The notes under the pieces: model-generated
The model's input: only the letters and a program-made list of their open reading frames with translations
What the model was told of the DNA's origin: nothing
The model's database searches: none
Part shown: in pieces, positions 17,114 to 26,128 of the stretch
Position numbering within the stretch: position 1 is the first letter of the stretch
Layout of the letters: every line of letters starts with the position of its first letter
Position numbers and translations under genes: made by a program
Source of the DNA: UBA12567 sp964598425
GTDB taxonomy: Bacteria > Planctomycetota > Phycisphaerae > Phycisphaerales > SM1A02
Direction: 5' to 3'
NCBI GenBank assembly: GCA_964598425.1
Contig: CAZRBV010000011.1
Coordinates: 6,686-70,685 of the forward strand
Length of the DNA stretch: 64,000 bases

Positions 17114-19318
17114 TCAGCAGTCGCTGCCGAACGCTCCAAGTACAACCAGAATGTCGTCGACCGTGTAGTCGGTACCGAATCCGGCGATGACGTCCAGCAC
17201 ATCCTCGACGTCAACAACGCCGTTGCCGTCGATGTCACCGACGCACATCTCGCAGTCGATCGATGTGATTCGAACACCATCAACACCCGCCTCGACTACA
17301 GAGCCATCGCCCAGATCGCTGGCCTCGAAGGCGACTCGGAACTGGTCACTTGGATCGATGCCTGCGATGGAGCCGAGATCAAACTGAACGATATACCAGC
17401 CGCCCGAAGCTTCCGGACCGCCTGGGCCGACCTGTTCAAGCGTTGTCCACGAGCTTCCGCCATCGTCCGACACTCGGACGACGAAGATGTCTTCGTTGGG
17501 CGAGGCGCCGTAATCATTGGAGTACCAGCGGTGATACTCGAGGATTGAGTCTGTTGCCGATGCATCCAGGATTGGCGAGATGAGGGTGGTCGTTCCACCA
17601 TCGACGTCGCTGTTGCCGGAGACATTGTCGGTTACGTAGCACTGACCACTGCCATCACTGTCGGTTGGTGGGTCGCCCCGTGAACCGCCGCCAGCCGGCG
17701 TTCCGCGACCCCACTGGCCGTCGGTGCAGTCGTTGTCGACCGACCATCCCTGATTGGTTTCGAACGTGTCTTCGAAGGCCGTGAGGATGTCATTGGCCGA
17801 CATGATCGAGTCTGAGATCGGCGTCGTGCTGAACCCGTCGGTCGCCATGACCACGGCCTCGAAATCGACGATGTTCCCACACTCAGAAGCGCCGAATGTC
17901 GCCCGAAGGATCGCAGGGTTTCCGGGCGTCTCGATGTTCATCGTGGACTCATTCCAGCCCGAGCCGTCGTCCCATCGAAGTACGGATCCGTTCATGTCCA
18001 GCTCGCCGCCCGAAGCCAGCGTCGCCTGAATGCGGAAGCTGTCGCCGCCAGCGGGGTTGAGCATCTCGGGTAGCGGGTCAAGGACGGTCGCGGCCACGGT
18101 CGGTTCTTCGACGCTCCAGACAAACAGGCCTCGCTCAAGGTCAGACCCGATGACGGTGCCACTTGGGAAGTAGGGGTAATTGCTCCATATGCCATTGAAC
18201 TGCGCAGCATCGCTGCCCGGATACGTGTCGAACCACGCCGTCTGCACCGGGCTCAGCCGATCGCTGATGTCGAAGATCCGCAGACCACTGCGATAGTTGG
18301 CCTGGAACATCGTGTCGCCCTTGATGTAGAGATTGTGATCGATCGAAGTCGATCCTGATGAGCACGTGCCGACTTGTACCGGATTCGACAAGTTGCTCAC
18401 ATCGATGATTCGTGTTGTGGTGAGCGAGCCTGTGTTCTGTTCGTCCAGTTCATCATTCAGATAGAAGTACTGATAGTCCTCGGTGAGCCAGCCCTGATGC
18501 GAGTAATTGTTATTGCTGTGCTGCATCTGCGAGACGACGAAGATGTTGTCTTTGTCGGTGACATCGACAATGGACAGGCCGGTCTCGGTCCACCCGCTGT
18601 TGTAGCCGGCGCAGCAGAATGCGATTTCGCGTCCCTCGTACTGCGATCCGGGTGGATAGGTGACGATCTGTACGTCGTGAACATACTTCGTGATCCACGA
18701 GCCCACATAGGGCGGATTCGTTGGGTTGGCGTTGAGGTCATAGATCCGGAGCCCGTTGTCGCCTCCGCCACTTCGGTAGAGAAAACCACTGTCCGTGTTG
18801 ATGGCAACGTTGTGCGTAGCGCTCGTGCCACCGGTGTCGACGGTGTTGACGAGCGTGACGACTCCAAGGTCAATATTCGTCATATTGACGATCTGAATCC
18901 CGCTGCCGCCTTCGCTGACGATGTAGGCGTACTGGCCGTACGTCTTCATGTCGCGCCACAAGCTATTGGGTCCGGAAATCTTCTCAACGACGACGGGTGC
19001 TGCTGGGTCAGTGATGTCAACGAAGTTCGTGCCGTCTGAGTCGCCGATGATGGCGTACTCCTTGCCGGAGGGGGAGACGTAACCCCAGCAGTCATTGCCC
19101 GAGTCGGCACCTCCAAGATCGTCCAGGGACAACCATGACTGGAGCGTGATGTCGCCGTAGGAGTCGTAGAGCCCGCGGACTTCTTCGCCGCTGCTTCGCT
19201 GCCATCCGGTTCCTCGGTATGGGCCAAAGCGATCGTTGACCTTGGGGTCATCGGTATGACCGCACGCGAGCCCAACCACCGAAGCGGCCAAGGCCGATGC
19301 AAGACAGATACGCAGCAT
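17114..19318 (-). CDS. Secreted LVIVD-repeat (choice-of-anchor B family) protein with dockerin-like tail
   Basis: A 734-residue exported protein with signal MLRICLASALAASVVGLACG. The N-terminal 400 residues are LVIVD-type repeats, seen as FVDITDPAAPVVVEK, LSIVDVTDKDN, RIIDVSNLSNPVQV and LRIFDISDRLSPV, forming a beta-propeller of the choice-of-anchor B family. A beta-sandwich region follows with the EDTFETNQGW and ILEYHRWYSNDYG elements common in secreted proteins of this phylum. The tail VGDIDGNGVVDVEDVLDVI is a dockerin-like EF-hand whose second copy (TVDDILVVLGAFG) has degenerated. AGGAG lies 8 bases before ATG 19318. Confidence 0.87.
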   Translation of the reverse strand: MLRICLASALAASVVGLACGHTDDPKVNDRFGPYRGTGWQRSSGEEVRGLYDSYGDITLQSWLSLDDLGGADSGNDCWGYVSPSGKEYAIIGDSDGTNFVDITDPAAPVVVEKISGPNSLWRDMKTYGQYAYIVSEGGSGIQIVNMTNIDLGVVTLVNTVDTGGTSATHNVAINTDSGFLYRSGGGDNGLRIYDLNANPTNPPYVGSWITKYVHDVQIVTYPPGSQYEGREIAFCCAGYNSGWTETGLSIVDVTDKDNIFVVSQMQHSNNNYSHQGWLTEDYQYFYLNDELDEQNTGSLTTTRIIDVSNLSNPVQVGTCSSGSTSIDHNLYIKGDTMFQANYRSGLRIFDISDRLSPVQTAWFDTYPGSDAAQFNGIWSNYPYFPSGTVIGSDLERGLFVWSVEEPTVAATVLDPLPEMLNPAGGDSFRIQATLASGGELDMNGSVLRWDDGSGWNESTMNIETPGNPAILRATFGASECGNIVDFEAVVMATDGFSTTPISDSIMSANDILTAFEDTFETNQGWSVDNDCTDGQWGRGTPAGGGSRGDPPTDSDGSGQCYVTDNVSGNSDVDGGTTTLISPILDASATDSILEYHRWYSNDYGASPNEDIFVVRVSDDGGSSWTTLEQVGPGGPEASGGWYIVQFDLGSIAGIDPSDQFRVAFEASDLGDGSVVEAGVDGVRITSIDCEMCVGDIDGNGVVDVEDVLDVIAGFGTDYTVDDILVVLGAFGSDC

Positions 19319-19396
19319 GAAATCGCTCCTCTCAGGCCCCTCGCCACTGGTCACAGTACACGATTGTCGGCTTTGGGCGAGGTTCTATTCGCAGGA

Positions 19397-20653
19397 TCAG
19401 CCCTTTGGGATGCCAAAACCCGCTGGAGGAACACAAAGATCATCGGGCGGCGGATCGCCCGTGAGGGCCTCGAGAAAGGCCTCGAGGTCCATGAGTTCCG
19501 AGTCGCTCAGTTCCAATGGGACCAGCACTGCCTCGGCGTGGTGATGCCGTCTGACCTGCCCCTCAAGCGTGTTGTAGAACTTCAGCACATCTGAAATGCG
19601 GGCAAACTGCCCTGCGTGCATGTAGGGCGCGGTGAGCGCAACGTTCCTGAGCGAAGGCGTTCGGAACGCGCCCCAGTGCTCCGGCCCAATTCGGGCCGCA
19701 GCCGCCCTTCTGGCCTTTGTGCTCTCCGGGGCGTCGCTCCAGGGGCCATCGGCCCGGAACTCGCTTGCCCGAAGCAGGGGATACCCGGCTCCTCGGCCGG
19801 GCATGGGTGCGGCCGCCGGATTCCGCGGTGGCAGCCCGAGGTCATGGAATTCAAGGTCGGAGAGCATGGGTCCGAAGTGGCACTGCCCGCAGCCGGCTTC
19901 ACCGGCAAAGAGCGTGAATCCACGGACCGCGGCGTCGCCCAGAATCGAATCGTCTTGCTGGCCGTCTCGAATGGAAGCGACCCAACGATCGAAACTCGAT
20001 TCTCCGGGTTGAAGCTGGCGCTCGTATGCTTCGAGGGCCTTGCCGAGATTCGCATACGCATTGTTGACAACGGCGCGATCGGCCTCGGCCATCCCGTCCC
20101 ACTGCGGGGTTCCGGGACGTGCCCCTGCGGGGAAACGGCCCTGATCCGACACATCCGGCGGCGGCCCGAAGACCGCTGCGTATGCGTCGGCAAGTTGTCG
20201 TGTTGCTGCGAGGTACCGAACAACATCTGTTCGGGCTCCGCCCATTTCAAGATCGTTCTCAATGGGACCGAGCGCCTGGGACCACAACGTGTCGGCTCGG
20301 CCGTCGAGGAAGAGCCATCGATGGTGCGCTGCGCCAAGCACTGTTGGTGTGTTGATTGAGCCGGTCTTGAGGCCTTCGGCAACAGGTTTGCCGTCAGCAA
20401 ATCCTTGTGCCGGATCATGGCATGTCGCGCACGATACTTCTGCATTGCGTGAGAGGTTGACATCGAAAAAGAGCGCCTGCCCCAGCCTCTGCGCGGCGGG
20501 GTTGTCGGCTACGCGATTCGTCGGATTTGCCGGAGCGGGTCCAAGCGGACTCGATGCGAGCGCTGATCGCTTGATTGGGGCTGGGAGTTCGCCAGCGATC
20601 GACGGCACTCCGACACTCACGCATGCTGCGATGGCGCACACGTCTCGAATCAT
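19397..20653 (-). CDS. Di-heme cytochrome c peroxidase / MauG family protein
   Basis: A 418-residue exported protein with signal MIRDVCAIAACVSVGVPSIAG. It carries two haem c motifs, CATCH at 75-79 and CGQCH at 255-259, and the family blocks GQALFFDVNLS, RNVALTAPYMHAGQF and LVPLELSDSELMDLEAFLEAL. Members reduce hydrogen peroxide or, like MauG, carry out oxidative protein modification. It is the last gene of the seven-gene minus-strand block. Its ATG overlaps the stop of the upstream lipoprotein gene (ATGA). Confidence 0.93.
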   Translation of the reverse strand: MIRDVCAIAACVSVGVPSIAGELPAPIKRSALASSPLGPAPANPTNRVADNPAAQRLGQALFFDVNLSRNAEVSCATCHDPAQGFADGKPVAEGLKTGSINTPTVLGAAHHRWLFLDGRADTLWSQALGPIENDLEMGGARTDVVRYLAATRQLADAYAAVFGPPPDVSDQGRFPAGARPGTPQWDGMAEADRAVVNNAYANLGKALEAYERQLQPGESSFDRWVASIRDGQQDDSILGDAAVRGFTLFAGEAGCGQCHFGPMLSDLEFHDLGLPPRNPAAAPMPGRGAGYPLLRASEFRADGPWSDAPESTKARRAAAARIGPEHWGAFRTPSLRNVALTAPYMHAGQFARISDVLKFYNTLEGQVRRHHHAEAVLVPLELSDSELMDLEAFLEALTGDPPPDDLCVPPAGFGIPKG

Positions 20654-21069
20654 TCCAGAATCACCGTCTCTGACGCGCGGTGCAGGACGCCCTGCTCGTC
20701 TGTGACATCAAACGTCATCACCCACTCGCCTGGCATATGCAGGTTGAGATCCTGAAGGTGCCACGTGTTGTCGCCGGTCCGGGTGGCGCTCACCACAGTG
20801 TTCATGCCATGACGGTGCGCGGGCATCGTGGCGTCGAAGCGAAATCCCTGCGGTGGCGAGCTGCTGTGGAGATCATCCACCGTGACGATCATTTCGAAGT
20901 AGTGGTTGGCAACAATCGGTGCGGGCGGCGATTGCTGCCAAGCGATTCGGTATCGACCGTCTTCGGTGAGTCTTGACTGCCCCGGCGCGTTGTGGCTGGT
21001 CGATGCACACCCGTCAAGGGCAAAGACTGCGGCTGTGAGAATCAGGGTGGGAAAACTCTTCAACATCAT
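20650..21069 (-). CDS. Lipoprotein with YtkA/FixH-like beta domain
   Basis: A 139-residue lipoprotein with the lipobox ending at Cys 21 (ALDGC). The mature part is an immunoglobulin-like beta sandwich with FEMIVTVDD, MPAHRHGMN and MPGEWVMTFDVTD, which resembles YtkA/FixH-type periplasmic proteins in which the MP.H..GM motif may bind copper. Its stop overlaps the start of the peroxidase gene, and its start overlaps the stop of the NHL-repeat gene, both as ATGA. Tight coupling suggests a shared complex or pathway. Confidence 0.78.
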   Translation of the reverse strand: MMLKSFPTLILTAAVFALDGCASTSHNAPGQSRLTEDGRYRIAWQQSPPAPIVANHYFEMIVTVDDLHSSSPPQGFRFDATMPAHRHGMNTVVSATRTGDNTWHLQDLNLHMPGEWVMTFDVTDEQGVLHRASETVILE

Positions 21070-22886
21070 TGCCCCTCAGGTGCCAGTGTCCGTTTGGGGG
21101 CGCGGCTTTCCTGCTCTGCGGTCCAGGATCGCCCAGCGCCAAACGTCATGATCCATGTTCCATCGGGTTCGAACATCTGAGCCCGATGGTTGCCGTGGTC
21201 GAGCACAATGATGCGATCGTGATGGTCGACGACAACCGCAGCTGGCCGCCACAACTGCCCATGATTGACGCCTCGTTCGCCCCATGACGCGAGTTCGGTT
21301 CCATCCACAGCAAACCTGTGCATGCGGTGCGCCGCTCGGTCTACGACAACGATGGAGTCATCGGAGAGTCTTGCGAGATCGACCGGATCCTTGAGTGCTG
21401 CCAGCGAAATCGAACGCTGTTCCGAGGTGAGATCGGGCCACGGTCCATGCAACTGAATGACCTTCTCGCGAGAATCGAGAACCGCAACTCGTGGTTTCTT
21501 GTCGCCTTCTGCAGGCGCGGCGATAGCCGCGATCGGATCGCGCAGCAAGTCAAGATCAATCGATGTGTGCTGGCCGTCGCCGCTGAGGGTCCAACCGCGA
21601 GCTTGATTTCGGTCAAGGAAGAGCAGGTCGCTTCCCGATCGCACGAGATCGCCAGGTCCAGCCTGTGGAAGTGGTGCCGAGCGATTGAGGGTGGCCATTG
21701 ATGGATCAAACCGGGGTTCATCGGGCGGGGGCGGATTGAGCGTCCACTCGTGTACGCGGGCGTTGGTCGCATCGACGGCCCAGAGTCGACTGGTCGCTGC
21801 ATCGATCGCCAGAGCCGAGAGATCGCCCAGTTGGCCTGGGGCCGTGCCGGGTGTTCCGAAGGTGCTCAGGCGAACGGGCGTGCGTCGGTCGAGATCGAAG
21901 ATGTGAATCGCGCGAAGTTCCGGCTCCCATGTGCAGAAGAATCGACCGTCGGTGTCCGCAACCGGCCCGAAGTGCGATTGCACGCCGGGCGGCGACTGCG
22001 CCGGTGCGTCGATTCCGCTGCCGCGTGCGCCAAACCGCTGCGTGCGTTCTTCGAAAGGTTCGGCGACCACAATATCACCCTGCATCAGGATCGCCACGTC
22101 TGCGGGGTAGTGAACGCGTCCTTCTCCCTGCCTCGGGAGGAATGAGTGCATGCCCCACGATTCAATGGCGGTGCCGGTTGCCGCGTCCAGCACCTGCACG
22201 CGGTGATTCAATCGATCGGTGACCACGATATAGCCGTTCGCTGCGTCGATGCCGCTGGGTTCCATGAACTGGCCGGGGAAGTTGCCCCATGATCCGATGC
22301 TCCGAATCAATTCACCGCTCGGCGAGAAACACAGCACGCGGTGATTGTGCGTGTCCGCGACCCAGATTCGGTTGTCAGCATCAATCGTGACGCCCTCGGG
22401 TTGGCGCAGCGGGTCGCCAGGAACGCCTTCGATTGCCGCCAGATACGCGCCGCCCAACTGATAGAGCTGCACCCGGTCGTTGCCGGTGTCTGCAACGGCA
22501 ATGAAGTTCGGTCCTGCCGCCACATCATGTGGCGCCAGCAGGCGGTAATCCTCGTGCCCGCGTCCGCCGAACCCGCCGAGCATGCGCCCGTCGCCATCAA
22601 AGAACATGACTCGGTGATTCCCGGTGTCCGCCACGAATATCCGCCCATCCTCACCGTAGGACAAGCCGCGAGGCTGGTGGAGTGAGCGAGACAGGTCCAA
22701 CTCAGTCGCCGAGTTGCCTGAACCAAGCCGGACGATCTCCGTATCCCCATTGAGTGTTGCAACCCGTCCGTCCGGTAGGGCGGCCACTGCGCAGACGCCT
22801 CCAAGATCGTTTTCCGTTGAGATCCAACGCCCAATCTCGGTGGGAAGGAGCAGCGGCAATGCGAGTAGCACGGACGTCATTGGCAT
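21066..22886 (-). CDS. NHL-repeat beta-propeller protein
   Basis: A 606-residue protein with a hydrophobic N-terminus (MPMTSVLLALPLLLPT). It contains roughly eight NHL repeats of the form P.g......IwVaDt.NHRVq.F...G, for example IFVADTGNHRVMFF and IWVADTHNHRVLCF. These fold into one or two extracytoplasmic beta-propellers that usually bind proteins. ATG 22886 is chosen because TATCCT ends 6 bases before it; the frame also opens at TTG 22907. Function is unknown; it sits between the HMA lipoprotein and YtkA-like lipoprotein genes. Confidence 0.85.
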   Translation of the reverse strand: MPMTSVLLALPLLLPTEIGRWISTENDLGGVCAVAALPDGRVATLNGDTEIVRLGSGNSATELDLSRSLHQPRGLSYGEDGRIFVADTGNHRVMFFDGDGRMLGGFGGRGHEDYRLLAPHDVAAGPNFIAVADTGNDRVQLYQLGGAYLAAIEGVPGDPLRQPEGVTIDADNRIWVADTHNHRVLCFSPSGELIRSIGSWGNFPGQFMEPSGIDAANGYIVVTDRLNHRVQVLDAATGTAIESWGMHSFLPRQGEGRVHYPADVAILMQGDIVVAEPFEERTQRFGARGSGIDAPAQSPPGVQSHFGPVADTDGRFFCTWEPELRAIHIFDLDRRTPVRLSTFGTPGTAPGQLGDLSALAIDAATSRLWAVDATNARVHEWTLNPPPPDEPRFDPSMATLNRSAPLPQAGPGDLVRSGSDLLFLDRNQARGWTLSGDGQHTSIDLDLLRDPIAAIAAPAEGDKKPRVAVLDSREKVIQLHGPWPDLTSEQRSISLAALKDPVDLARLSDDSIVVVDRAAHRMHRFAVDGTELASWGERGVNHGQLWRPAAVVVDHHDRIIVLDHGNHRAQMFEPDGTWIMTFGAGRSWTAEQESRAPKRTLAPEGQ

Positions 22887-22892
22887 CCGTGC

Positions 22893-22898
22893 AGGATA
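22893..22898 (-). promoter_or_regulatory. -10-like TATCCT 6 bases before the NHL-repeat start
   Basis: On the minus strand TATCCT is followed by GCACGG and ATG 22886. No Shine-Dalgarno sequence is present, so this may be an internal leaderless promoter of the block. Confidence 0.45.
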
Positions 22899-22922
22899 GA
22901 CCACCAAGGCGAGTGGTGGAAC

Positions 22923-23234
22923 TCACTCTGCCGGGTGCGGCTCGACAGTAAACCCGAGCGACCTGATCTTTGACCTGATTGCTTCGAGGTCCGCACCGGG
23001 CGCGACCCACAGAACGACCTGCTCCTGCGTGGCCGACGGTGCGGCAGCATTGACGCCTTCGCACCTCATGACGTGCTGGCTGATCGCATCTTCGCAACTG
23101 CTGCAGTGCATGCCGAGTACGGACAGCACGACCCTCTCCCCTGTTTTGGATTGTCCCTGGGGTGCCGTGTGCCGTTCACAGGAAGCCATGAGCGTCAGCG
23201 TTGAGATCAGCACAACAAGCAGTCTGCCAGTCAT
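22923..23234 (-). CDS. Heavy-metal-associated (HMA) domain lipoprotein
   Basis: A 103-residue lipoprotein with lipobox LMASC (Cys 19). The mature part is an HMA domain with LGMHCSSCEDAI, the metal-binding CxxC at Cys 44 and Cys 47, typical of copper or mercury carriers. It is anchored outside the cytoplasm, which is less usual than cytoplasmic Atx1-type chaperones. TACAGT lies 7 bases before ATG 23234, which fixes the start. A CopA-type ATPase is encoded upstream in the same block. Confidence 0.83.
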   Translation of the reverse strand: MTGRLLVVLISTLTLMASCERHTAPQGQSKTGERVVLSVLGMHCSSCEDAISQHVMRCEGVNAAAPSATQEQVVLWVAPGADLEAIRSKIRSLGFTVEPHPAE

Positions 23235-23241
23235 GGCGGTG

Positions 23242-23247
23242 ACTGTA
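23242..23247 (-). promoter_or_regulatory. -10-like TACAGT 7 bases before the HMA lipoprotein start
   Basis: On the minus strand TACAGT is followed by CACCGCC and ATG 23234, with no Shine-Dalgarno sequence. It may allow separate leaderless expression from the 38-bp gap after the DUF1501 gene. Confidence 0.45.
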
Positions 23248-23272
23248 GCGGGTGGGATCCCGCTTTCCAAGA

Positions 23273-24547
23273 TCACGTCTTGAGTACTGGCGCCGGATTC
23301 CACCGCTTTCGGAGGATCGCGTCAGGATCGGCGCCCATCCAGTTCTTGAGGACCGCGGCGTAGACCTCGCGGAAGTCGGCAGTGAACTTCAAATCGCCCT
23401 CGTCGAGATTGGTGAGACTTGGATGTGTGCCGAGTACGCCCGGTTTGACCATGGGCCCGACGAGGTACATCGGTGCTGCTGTTCCGTGGTCCGTGCCGCC
23501 CGATGCGTTCTCGCCGACGCGGCGTCCGAACTCCGAGAAGACCATTGTGAGAACACGGCCATCGTTGCCCTGGGCTTTGAGTTCCTTGTTGAATGCCAGA
23601 AGTGAACTGCCGACTTGCCTGAGGAGTCGCTGGTGCGAGCCTTCCTGATTTGCGTGCGTGTCGAATCCGCCGAGCGTGACGTAGTAGATTCGCGTCGGCA
23701 TGTCGGCGCGGATCATGCCCGCCACCATCTTGAGTTGATCTGAGAGCTCGCCACCAGGCCATGTGGCGAGTGGCGTGAGTGCCGCGGCGCGGCGTACCTG
23801 ATCGGATGACACCATCGCATCCATGGAGGTACGCTTGAGAAAGGCCAGATTGGTGTCAGCGCCGTTGACGTCCGGCACCGCCATGGATCGCCATGTGGAC
23901 TCGACGTCACCGCCAAGATCGCTTCCCATCCATCGATAGAGTTCCGGCATCTCAAAGCTGACGGGGAGTGATCGCTCGCCCTGCATCGCAAGTGGGGCGG
24001 TATTTCCCAGGGCAATGGCGACGCCTGCCTTCGGCGTTCCGGGGCACGTGTTGTCGAAGTAGCGACCGATCCACCCGTTGTCGCGTCCGCTTGTGTCAGC
24101 GGTGTGCCAGATGTCCATTGATGAGAAATGCGATCGATTCGGGTTGGGATAGCCAATCCCCTGGACGATTGTTCCGACGCCCTCGTCGAGAAGCTCCCGC
24201 ATCCCAATGAATGCAGGATGCAGGCCAAGCCCGTCGGCCCCCGGAATCGCGAGCGCTGCGTCGTTTCCTTTGCCTGGCGCCGCAATCGCGAGTTGAGGGC
24301 GCTTGCGGTAGTACTCGGCATTGCCGTAGGGCACCACCGTATTGAGGCCGTCGTTTCCTCCGCCCAATTGCACGACGACGAGCACGCGTTCCTGAGGAAC
24401 ACCCGCCAGCGAAGTCAGCAGCGAGTGCGATGGCAGAGACATGGCTTGGCTCGCCTGCTGAATAAACAGCGGGGCCGTCGAGGCGAGGCTTGCCATGGTG
24501 GTGCCTCGTTTGAGGAAGTGTCGTCGTGTCCAGGCTGTATCGGTCAT
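23273..24547 (-). CDS. DUF1501 protein with Tat signal
   Basis: A 424-residue DUF1501 protein, of the alkaline-phosphatase-like superfamily, exported by the Tat route (TRRHFLKRG at the N-terminus). Conserved elements include VVVQLGGGNDGLNTVVPYG, YYRKRPQLAI, LGGFDTHANQ and MVFSEFGRRVGENASGGTDHGT. The biochemical function is not known. The DUF1800 gene ends 31 bp upstream, the usual DUF1800-DUF1501 partnership of planctomycetes and related bacteria. Confidence 0.92.
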   Translation of the reverse strand: MTDTAWTRRHFLKRGTTMASLASTAPLFIQQASQAMSLPSHSLLTSLAGVPQERVLVVVQLGGGNDGLNTVVPYGNAEYYRKRPQLAIAAPGKGNDAALAIPGADGLGLHPAFIGMRELLDEGVGTIVQGIGYPNPNRSHFSSMDIWHTADTSGRDNGWIGRYFDNTCPGTPKAGVAIALGNTAPLAMQGERSLPVSFEMPELYRWMGSDLGGDVESTWRSMAVPDVNGADTNLAFLKRTSMDAMVSSDQVRRAAALTPLATWPGGELSDQLKMVAGMIRADMPTRIYYVTLGGFDTHANQEGSHQRLLRQVGSSLLAFNKELKAQGNDGRVLTMVFSEFGRRVGENASGGTDHGTAAPMYLVGPMVKPGVLGTHPSLTNLDEGDLKFTADFREVYAAVLKNWMGADPDAILRKRWNPAPVLKT

Positions 24548-24578
24548 TGGTCGTATCCAGAGTGCGCGATGCGAGGCA

Positions 24579-26069
24579 TCAGCAGAGTTGGTATTCGGGG
24601 GCTGCTGTCATGAGCGACATCAGATGCGTCAGTGTCTCGTTGTCGAGCGAGTCACGGCTGCGAGCAAAGGCGATCCACTTTTCGATCGACCCGTCTGTGG
24701 GTGGGGTGCCGAGCAGGAGTCGTGAGAGATACGTCACAACATCGACGATCTCATCACGATCGGGAAGATCCCGAAGATGTGCCACGAGCGGTTGGGCGCT
24801 CCAGCCGCCGTGGGAAGCTTCCCATGCACGGGATGCCGGATCGCGACCGGTCATGAGGTATACGAGCATGTTCTCGCGGACGAACAGCGTCGACGTGTTG
24901 ATCCATTTTCGTCCCGCTTCCCATCCCTTGACGCTTGGAGGCTGGAACAACTCCTGACCCATCACGCCGCAGGCCTGATTGAGCCTGTTGATGTTGCGGG
25001 CCGGTGTGCCGAGCGAGCGGATGGCCTGAACCGTCAGTTGAATGGGGCTTTTGATCATGGTTCGTCTGTTGCGATCGCTGTAGAACCACTCCGATCTGAG
25101 GAGTTCTCGCAGCATCGGACGGACTTCCCATGAGGATCGCCGAAACGTATTGCCCATTCGATTCACGGCACGCTTGATGTCGGAGTCGACCTCAAACGTG
25201 TCGTTGACGAAGAACCTGTGAATCTTCCAGGGCACGAACCATGAGATGGCGGGACGCTGGAAGATGAGTTCGACGAAGTCATCCCCGTCGAACTGTCCGC
25301 TGCGGCCGAACAACCGCTTTCCGCTTGAGTCGTGATTGCGTTGATTAAAGGCGAACGAGTCGTCTCGATATGACATGCCCGTCAGTGCTCGGGCGCCTTC
25401 CTTGATGTCATCTTCGGTGTAGCCATTGCCCTCGCCGAGGGTAAAGAGCTCCATGAGTTCGCGGGCAAGGTTTTCGTTCGGCGCCTTGCGCGTATTCTGG
25501 TTGTTGTTCAGATACTTGATCATCGCCGGATCGCGGATGATTCCGTGGACCAGATCGTCCTTGAAGTTGCCGCCGGCATTCTGGCGCAGCAAGTTGTTTT
25601 GCAGCATCATGTGCCAGCTGTCCTCGACGGCGCGGTACCCCGTAGCGAAATGACCGTGCCAGAACAGCGTGAGTTTTTCCTGTAGCGGTCGTGGGGTTTC
25701 AATAAGCCGCTCCAGCCACCAGGATTGAATATCGCGCATCTGGCGGCGGTCTTCGCGCTGGCGGGCCTGGCGGGCCTCTCTGAACTGTTCGAGCGTTGAT
25801 TCGTCGCCGCTTCGGCGTGCCTTCTGCCGCATGTCCCGTTGATCTCGCGTGAGCGGCGTCATGATGTCGCTTCGATACTGGCTTCCGTCGGTACCGGGAT
25901 CGGGGATGCGTTCCCACTCAAGCATGTAGTCGACTGCGTCTTCGCAGCCCATGTCGGTGAGTGTCAGGATTTGTTGGGGGGTTCCCCCGAATCCGGCTCG
26001 CGTAAGGAGGTGCTCGGCTTCCGAATAGCCGAAGTCCTTCTTCGGCAAGGGGGAGAGTGCGTGCGGCAT
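24579..26069 (-). CDS. DUF1800 protein
   Basis: A 496-residue helical DUF1800 protein. Family blocks are AEHLLTRAGFGGTPQQI, LTLFWHGHFATGYRAVED, NLARELMELFTLGEGNGYTEDDIKEGARALTG and the C-terminal QPPSVKGWEAGRKWINTSTL. There is no evident signal peptide; it may travel with the Tat-exported DUF1501 partner encoded just downstream. GGAG lies about 9 bases before ATG 26069. The function is unknown. Confidence 0.92.
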   Translation of the reverse strand: MPHALSPLPKKDFGYSEAEHLLTRAGFGGTPQQILTLTDMGCEDAVDYMLEWERIPDPGTDGSQYRSDIMTPLTRDQRDMRQKARRSGDESTLEQFREARQARQREDRRQMRDIQSWWLERLIETPRPLQEKLTLFWHGHFATGYRAVEDSWHMMLQNNLLRQNAGGNFKDDLVHGIIRDPAMIKYLNNNQNTRKAPNENLARELMELFTLGEGNGYTEDDIKEGARALTGMSYRDDSFAFNQRNHDSSGKRLFGRSGQFDGDDFVELIFQRPAISWFVPWKIHRFFVNDTFEVDSDIKRAVNRMGNTFRRSSWEVRPMLRELLRSEWFYSDRNRRTMIKSPIQLTVQAIRSLGTPARNINRLNQACGVMGQELFQPPSVKGWEAGRKWINTSTLFVRENMLVYLMTGRDPASRAWEASHGGWSAQPLVAHLRDLPDRDEIVDVVTYLSRLLLGTPPTDGSIEKWIAFARSRDSLDNETLTHLMSLMTAAPEYQLC

Positions 26070-26128
26070 GGGACAGACTCCTGCGTGTGGTCAGTCGAGT
26101 CTACGTCAAGAACGACGCCAGCATCCCC